Below are positions 57,554 through 64,000 of a DNA stretch of 64,000 nucleotides, piece after piece. The notes below the pieces were generated by a model. The model had not been told where the DNA came from, ran no database searches, and worked only from the letters and a program-made list of their open reading frames with translations. Source of the DNA: Verpa conica (taxonomy: Eukaryota > Ascomycota > Pezizomycetes > Pezizales > Morchellaceae). The DNA lies in the NCBI GenBank assembly GCA_033030425.1, contig JAUFSD010000020.1:186001-250000 (forward strand). Direction: 5' to 3'. The position numbers and the translations under genes were made by a program. Position 1 is the first letter of the stretch. Each line of letters opens with the position of its first letter.

Positions 57554-59858
57554 ATGGCGCAAACCACAAAATGCAAGTACCATCTCCCTCTCCTGAGATT
57601 AATCATAAGCTAACTCGGGTTTACCATAGATGCTGCAATCCTAGATGCCGGATCAGGTGGGACCCGCCCGTATCTGTATAGCTGGCAACAATGGGAAAAC
57701 GACCCTAGATTCCCACCTCCCCCACCTACATTAAAGCTTGTCCACGAAGGAACAAAAGTCGACGGAGGTATGTATGCCCTCCACTAAGTCACCAAGATGT
57801 AATGGCAGATGCTGACAGTAGCTCCGTTTATACAAAGGTATCGACAAAAAGGCCCCCGACGAAGTCCATGGGTACCTCACAGACGTATTTACGGACTTGA
57901 CACAAAAATTGAATGAGGTCGAAGTCTCCCCTGGATCGGTCCCGATATTCATGCTGGCTACGGCAGGGGTGCGAGATGTCGGAGCCACGGAGCTTGCAGT
58001 TCTCGTAACCGAAGTTGAGAAATATCTCAGATATCTCCGCGGGCACCCCGGGTGTCAACAGCAGGCCAATGCCATCTACCGGTTCCTGTTCCCTATACAC
58101 CCCGAGGCAAAAGCCAGGCTTACAACTCTTCTCCAAAAGGATGCCGATGACTTCGGCACAGTCTGTGAGGGGATCCAAGATATACTCTTCAAAAACTCGG
58201 GAACGCTCCCTCAGGCCAAAGCAACCACCCTCATACATCTCCTCGATGATACCCAGCAGCTCATCTCCTCCCTAGCAGAGATGAAACCGCTTCTCTTTAG
58301 CGAGATCGTGAATGCTCGGAAGAATCTCCTGGAGTTTGATTCAAATATCCTAAAATATTTGATCCTGGGAACACATGAAGAAGTCTACGAACACATACAG
58401 AAGGTGTACGAGTACCTAAGCGGAGAGGGGATCCGCCGTGGCCTGCTTTCAGATGCTACACGTGAGGCAATGAGTACGTCTGACACAGATGCTTTCAACC
58501 CCCACGATATCGCGGTGCAAATCGGCAATCTCGCTACCGAAAAATCAAACGCTCACCCTAGGCTTCAACTCCATAAGCTGATCTCACAGCTTCGCCCCAT
58601 CGTCAAACATGTCCGTAAGCTGATTCCCGGCGAACAACGTTAGGTTTTTGAAACCCAAGATATTGTGGCACTACAGAAGATTGTCGGAGCGGTCGCTGAA
58701 GCCCTTTCGGAACACCCCTACGAGCGCCAGGAAGCCCTCTCCGGAGCGATCAACCAATGCGGTATTGCTGGAACTAGACGTGACAATATTTTGGTAGCAA
58801 TGAGGGAATCCGCCGGGAAATTTGATTTCACGCAAGTGATAGAGACTAAGGCCATCACCGGGGAGGAAGAAGGCCTTTACGGATGGATTGCCGCGAATTA
58901 CCTGCGTGGGAATTTCTCGGCATATGGCCGTACAACTTATCACACCGCCGGATACGTCGAGATGGGTGGAGCCAGTGCTCAGATCGCCTTCCATCCCACT
59001 CTGCAAGAGAAGTCGACATACGGTGGTATGTTGTGGAATGTCGAAGTGGGTGGTAAGGAGTTTGACCTGTACCTGAAAACACTGCCGCTAGGGTCAAAGA
59101 AGGCAGCCGCCCACCACCGTGCTATGATGGGATCAAAGCCAAATACGGAAGACCCCGCTCATGTGGAAGGATTTCGTACTGCAGGCAAGGGCCTTTTCAC
59201 CAACTGTGAAGAGGTGATCGAGACAACCATTCTAAATCTATGGAGGCCTTACGAATATTCCATACCAGCCAATTACCCGAAGCAGCTTTACTCTGAAGGC
59301 GCCGACCTTCTCGAAGGTGCTATGGAGATTGATTTTGAGAAAAACACGAGGGAATTTGCTGCCGGTGCTACCTTTTGGGACACAACGCAGAAGACCTTTG
59401 GAAAGGAAGGAAGGGCATACGGGCCGTGGGAGTTCCTAAAAGAGGCACATGAGTCGTACGCAGAAACCGCTCGAACGGGGCAACTCAATGGATACCAAGG
59501 CTGGGGCTGGTTCGCGGCGGGATTAGTGCAGAGTACTCTCTACCGTGGGTTCGGATTCCCTACAGAGTACGGTAGAGGCGGACGCTCGTTCACCTTCCAA
59601 CCGTATGAAGGAGGCGTCGGAATGAACTTGACTTGGACTATCGGGAGGATCTTGCTCCATGCGACCGGCTCGAGAAGTCCAGCGATTATCTCGTGCGGGG
59701 ACTCGATAGCAAAGGATGCCCCAGGGGATAGAGGGGAATGGAAGAAGATGATACCGGTTATTGAACAGAGTGGAAGGATATATCTTCTAGGGGATGACAC
59801 TGAAAAAAACGCGGCTGCGAGTGGCGAAAGTGACCACGAACAAGAAGAGAGCACATAG
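57554..59858 (+). pseudogene. GDA1/CD39-type nucleotidase, copy 3, one nonsense codon
   Basis: Three exons: 57554-57572 (MAQTTK plus one base), 57630-57767 and 57838-59858. Together they form an otherwise continuous frame of 725 codons. ACR1 DAGSGGTRPYLYSW, ACR2 ATAG (93-96), ACR3 ITGEEEGLYGW and ACR4 VEMGGASAQIAF are all intact. A TAG at 58641-58643 (codon 321) falls in the helical insert where copies 1 and 2 have CAG (Gln), after IPGEQR. Intron 1 starts with GC (GCAAGT) rather than GT and has branch CTAAC. Intron 2 (57768-57837) has the shared AAG acceptor. Truncation would remove ACR3 to ACR5, so without read-through the protein is inactive. A single C-to-T change separates it from an open gene. 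Confidence 0.85.
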
Positions 59859-61112
59859 ATGAGCTGGGTAGGTGGGTAGGACCTTCAGGCTGGGCTTTTA
59901 TTATTAAATATATTTACAATGTAGCTTCAGACTGCTATTTGATTTTCTGTCTGTCGAGGGACATGTTTATTGCATGTATCGGACTATGGATGACCACTTG
60001 AGCTATAGTTTTGAACTCGGTTGAGAATCTTTGTAACCAATTATTTCTATCATGGGTTGAATAACCGCCAGCACTTTATTGAATCATGAAGCTGGATCCA
60101 TTGCCATTCAAAAGTGATCAACTCTTCTAGGCCATCATTGGCTTCTTTTGTCTGTTCTATGCTCTATATGCATCCACTGCCTAACATTTTCGAGGTAACT
60201 GCTCGGATGGAAAGAGATCTGTAACCCTAATCCTACACTGGATCATATAAGTACACATCGCATGTTCTCCACACCAGATAACTCTATCGTGAGGGATTCA
60301 GGACGGGTGTACCAACCGTTTTATGTGGTTATCGATGTTTGAAGATCCCTACCAGAAGCTGTAATAAATGAATAGGAACCGTTCGGTCGAGAAGCTACCT
60401 ACGAGAAATATGGTAGAAGAAATTCCTTATTCCTTCTTAGATATGCAAAGATAACTATAGTACATAACGAATCTTCTAATCAAATCCTTCCTGTATAGGA
60501 TTTCTATAGATGTTGTATATCGCGCTGTGGAGGATACTATACCCGATCTGCGAGGGGGTCGAGTGATCGCTGGTGATGCCTAATATGCGGGAGCTGGGTC
60601 AGTTACTTATCCCTGAAATGAAACGATGGAAGAAATAGGACCAAATCTCACTACAGGAGCATGGTGAAGTCTACTTGGGGACACTCAAGGATAAATTGGA
60701 AAGTTTCCCGCATTCGTTTCCAACCTGTGTTTGTGTACAGTCTCTGGTAGGGCCAGCTCCTAACGACTATGATTATTCGGAAATTGAAGCCAGTAGCTGG
60801 ATTGGTAATAGTATGTAGAGTCATCTTGAATCATAACATGGTAAATACTTAAAACATGAATAATATCTGTGGATGGGGAGCGAAGCACAGGATAGAGGAC
60901 TCAATGCCAAGCTGTTACGACGAAAATTCACTATAAATAGTGTAAGACAAGTTTTGTCACTTCTTAAAAGGTGTAATCAATGCTTGTTCCAACAGAACCT
61001 CCGGTGCTTTCCTATCGGTTGAAAAGAGGGGGTAGGCAAAGTATATGAATATGTGATGTCTGGTTTAGTCGCAAGAAAGGATCTAACGTATTATTCTTCA
61101 TCAGGTTTCCAG
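59859..61112. other. Gene-free stretch
   Basis: 3' flank of copy 3 followed by AT-rich DNA. I see no gene, repeat family or RNA gene that I can support. Confidence 0.45.
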
Positions 61113-62698
61113 ATGGGAAAAGCAGCATAGTGTAAGTATCATTTCAGGTAGGCAGCCTCAACCTCTTCTTAGTTACTTCTAAATTAATTCACCAATATAG
61201 AAAATACTGTCATCATTCGTGCCTGATCTAACAGGACCCACTCTTACCGCGTTAGCTAGCAACGCTAAACACGTGGAGCAGACAACTCTCCACTAATATT
61301 GGAGCTAGTACACGCAGGTACTAAAATTGAAGGGGGTTTGTGCGCCATTCTAATACGCTGTTACCTAGCGAACTAGTGGATGCTGACAGCAGCCTAATCT
61401 GATGTATGTTTCCACTAGCGGGATCCTAAACTAGTTGAGCAGTATCTCAAACCACTATTTTTGGACTTGATGCGAACTTTGGACCGCGTGAGGGTCTCCT
61501 GAGTTAGTCCCGCTCTTCCTCCTAGGTATAGCAGCTTTAAGGATCTTGTTACCGCGGAGTTGTCAAACCACACTGCTGAACTGAGCAAAAATCTTGAATA
61601 GCTTCGTGATTCTGGCTCAGTCCTTCCGGAATACGAGAAGGCCAATATGACCCACGGATTTCATCCTCCCCGTACACCCCGATGTCTATGAGAGATTTGA
61701 ACCACTTGTCAAACAACATATCCATGATTTTAGTGATATGAATAACGAAATGCGCACTCTAATGAAAGCAAATCCACAAACTCTTTTCAGCAACGCTGAG
61801 AGAGCTGAAATAGCTAAGACGACAGACGCCCTTCTACTCACTGTGCTCCTCAAACAAACCGAGAACCCCCTCTCAACCATCCTTGAGCCTGAGCGGCTTT
61901 CAAGACGTGAGATCGCAAACATTGTGCCGCAGTTCTCGAGGTTCTGTGTCGCTGTCGGGAATGCCTGGTCAAGGCTATGTCTATAAGCAAGTACAGAATG
62001 TGCACGAATTTCTGAAGGCGCACTAGCTTGGTAATAAAATAACTACCGACTGAATGAGGAATTGTACCAACGAGAATGTTTTCAACCTATATCTTACCCA
62101 CCCAGGCAAATTTGTATGGAGGGGTACCTGGTTGGGTCGGTATATACACACCCGGCGTATTCGAGGAGACTACTAGAGAAACTCGGGGCGGGTGCATCAA
62201 GGATAAGACTTCCGGGGTACACTCTCCCTAGTTGGATGTCGTATTTGGCTACTATAAGCTCTAAGCGTGGTCACTGATGATTCTGTGTTTCCTAACACAA
62301 ACTGACGGAACAAACGAGATGATGATATTGCTAACTAGTCAACGAGGTCTAAAAGCTACTTATGAGTTAGTACATCTAGCACCATTGCTAGCCTGACCAC
62401 TAGCGCCAGCAACAGATTACCTGAGAGTAATATCCGAGATAGTACCGTTATATTGGCCTAGTTACCTGACTTCAAATGGAAGGGTATAAGTAGGTGGTCC
62501 CCCATCCGTGGAGGAGGGCAGTTCACTCTCTTCCTTCACCACCAGCGACCGAGCAAAGCAAGAAGCAAAAAATCCACTGCCTCTCAATCACAGCCTAGCG
62601 TTTTTAGTCTAGCCACACTCGAGCCAATTAGCCACACAGCGATATACCAGCAATTTTAGTAGCAAACCTTCCTACTAAAAACCCTCACGATCCGCGTT

Positions 62699-63085
62699 AT
62701 GATGACCTCTGTTACAATCGACAAGTTCCACAAGGTCGGCGTCTACGACCCACACGATGACAATGGCGCAATTATGCAAGTCCTCTTCCTACAGGGGAAG
62801 GCCAAGATCCTCTTCGATGCGTACAAAGCCCTTCTCGAAATTGAAGGCACTGAACATTGTTTTCATACGGTCGATAGACCTGACGGTACATGTGTGCTTC
62901 TGAGAGCGTACCCGCCAACCATGTTCAGATACATGTGTCCGTATAAGAATACGACTAACGTCGTTCGTATTCCTACATGTACCTGTCATGAAAAGATCCA
63001 GACGGGGCTAGAGGAGGAATACGCGGGAGAAAAGGAAGCGGTATCGGATGCTACCAGCAGTGTGGATCGCCATGGAAATAATTGA
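62699..63085 (+). CDS. Small hypothetical protein inside nucleotidase copy 4
   Basis: A 128-residue ATG frame within the 960-bp insertion. Upstream lies a TATA-like GGTATAAGTAGG (62485-62496), then a C/A-rich leader typical of fungal genes. The protein has no hydrophobic segment. It has a Cys cluster near 103-120 (YMCPYK, then PTCTCHEK) and a charged C-terminus (EEEYAGEKEA). I do not recognise it. It could be a captured gene, part of an unclassified element, or chance. No paralogue is seen in the window. Confidence 0.4.
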   Translation: MMTSVTIDKFHKVGVYDPHDDNGAIMQVLFLQGKAKILFDAYKALLEIEGTEHCFHTVDRPDGTCVLLRAYPPTMFRYMCPYKNTTNVVRIPTCTCHEKIQTGLEEEYAGEKEAVSDATSSVDRHGNN

Positions 63086-63340
63086 CCTCGCTGTCAGAAA
63101 CGCCCTCACTGATGATTGGGTTGGACTTAATGATTTTACCGTCAAGCTCCTGGCTTTCGCCAAGCATATCCGAAGCCCCAACCCCAGCAATCCACGTCAA
63201 TAATTCAATTCGGAAGATATCGAAACACTCAGAAAGTCCATAGACGATGGTTGCGAACATCTTGGTCCTGGATTTTCCACCTTCGAGCCACCAGACCTTG
63301 TAACGCCCAGTGCCTTTTGTGACCCTTACCTGCGTCCCAC

Positions 63341-63547
63341 CAGAGGTTGACGTGGGCCGTTCTATTTAATAGTATGGGCCATCCCAACACCCATTTAGAT
63401 GGCCTGCGCCTCTTCTTCCAATGTAATCTATTGCCTGACCTTCTCCGGGCCAGGCGATAGATTGCTTAGGAAAAACAGGCCCAGACCATCTAAATGGGTG
63501 TTGGGATGGCCCATACTATTAAATGGACCGGCCCAAGTTAACCTCTG
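63341..63547. mobile_element. Palindromic hAT-like MITE, family A, in copy 4
   Basis: Ends CAGAGGTTGACGTGGGCC and, reverse-complemented, CAGAGGTTAACTTGGGCC. The inverted arms extend over about 65 bp each (CTATTTAATAGTATGGGCC, then TCCCAACACCCATTTAGATG), so the element is close to a giant hairpin. An 8-bp flanking duplication is not clear (4 of 8 match). It sits in the helical-insert region of the pseudogene. Confidence 0.8.
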
Positions 63548-64000
63548 CATTTGACAGCCTTTCGGGGGAGTCTCCATGTATTCCGCCTTGCCGGAACTAC
63601 GGGTGAGATAAACCTCAGCGCAATAAGAGAATCGGAGAAACGGTTTTTTTCAACTGGTTGAAGAATGTAGAGTAATTACTGGTAAAGGAGGGTGGGGCTT
63701 ATGGTTGGATTGGAGCGAACTATCTGCGCGGGAACCTTCACCTTGGTCGGTCCTAAGTCATACTATACCGCCGGATATGTGGAGATGGGTGCAGAAAATA
63801 TTCAATCCTACCTGGGAAGAAAAATCAAAATACGGTGGAATGCTGTAGAGGGATGTTTTTGGCCGATGATTCTTCACATCCACAGTGGATGATGCCTAGT
63901 GAATGTTTATATATAGTATTAATTATTTGTTCAACCGTGATTGTTGTATTGAAAATATATTAAATATTTCTAAGTTTACTTAGCATTCACAAGCTCAGCT

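Larger units (their letters stand above)
61113..63880 (+). pseudogene. GDA1/CD39-type nucleotidase, copy 4, heavily decayed
   Basis: The gene outline is still readable. There is an ATG with a 19-nt exon and GTAAGT donor (61113-61137). The second exon has a ruined ACR1 (ATTCGTGCCTGATCTAACAG in place of the DAGSSGT codons). The GATGCTGACAGCAGC branch region is at 61378. The third exon keeps PVHPDVYERFEPLVKQHIHDF (about 61675) and YVYKQVQNVHEFLKAH (about 61980). About 960 bp are then inserted (62110-63070). Further remnants follow: KHIRSPNPSNPRQ (63160), a hAT MITE at 63341, and ACR3/ACR4 remnants (ECRVITGK, YYTAGYVEMGA) at 63665-63800. The C-terminal third is absent. Many stops and frame changes; certainly non-functional. 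Confidence 0.8.

Noticed and set aside
57283..57681. 132-codon frame spanning the first exons of nucleotidase copy 3.
   Set aside because: It runs through the intron in another frame and conflicts with the exon structure supported by the other copies.
63341..63547. Family A MITE with its own 8-bp target duplication at this site.
   Set aside because: Only 4 of 8 flanking bases agree, so I call the element by its ends but do not claim the duplication.

Overview
The window looks like nuclear DNA of a repeat-rich filamentous ascomycete. It is gene-poor, with long AT-rich intergenic stretches, short 49-93 bp GT-AG introns with CTRAC-type branch points, DNA transposons and MITEs, tRNA-derived SINEs, and gene families known from filamentous fungi (F-box/ankyrin, membrane-ankyrin, DUF4238). 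A truffle-like (Pezizomycete) genome fits this style, but that is inference; no marker gene is present to prove it.

Layout. 1-10 kb: an apparently intact piggyBac-type transposon (transposase on the minus strand), two SINEs and a GC-rich gene for an orphan multi-pass membrane protein. 10-18.7 kb: gene-free DNA with a third SINE, then a broken membrane/ankyrin gene with several stops and frameshifts, interrupted by a long-TIR MITE. 19-28 kb: an F-box/ankyrin gene, a MITE field and a DUF4238 gene fragment split by a hAT-type element. 28-36 kb: a protein kinase whose coding continues, after a third intron or a frameshift, into a transmembrane segment and about ten ankyrin repeats; a second, nearly complete DUF4238 pseudogene; and a broken gene with a PD-(D/E)XK-like core. 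36-42 kb: mostly non-coding, including a duplicated block.

42.5-63.9 kb holds the most interesting locus: four head-to-tail copies of a GDA1/CD39-type (apyrase) nucleotidase gene. All four share a 19-nt first exon, a second exon carrying the ACR1 phosphate-binding loop and a long third exon. Copies 1 and 2 are open; copy 3 has one nonsense codon; copy 4 is badly decayed. Between ACR2 and ACR3 the proteins carry roughly 240 extra, apparently helical residues, and I see no signal peptide or transmembrane segment, unlike the usual secreted or Golgi enzymes. The copies lie in duplicated flanks and have been hit by a pogo-type transposon at the copy 1/copy 2 junction, a hAT-type element between promoter and start codon of copy 2, and a palindromic hAT MITE inside copy 4.

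There is no operon logic here. The genes look like members of expanding, decaying multigene families (ankyrin, kinase-ankyrin, DUF4238, apyrase-like) embedded in transposon debris. Many breaks are compatible with C-to-T changes, as in repeat-induced point mutation, but that was not measured.
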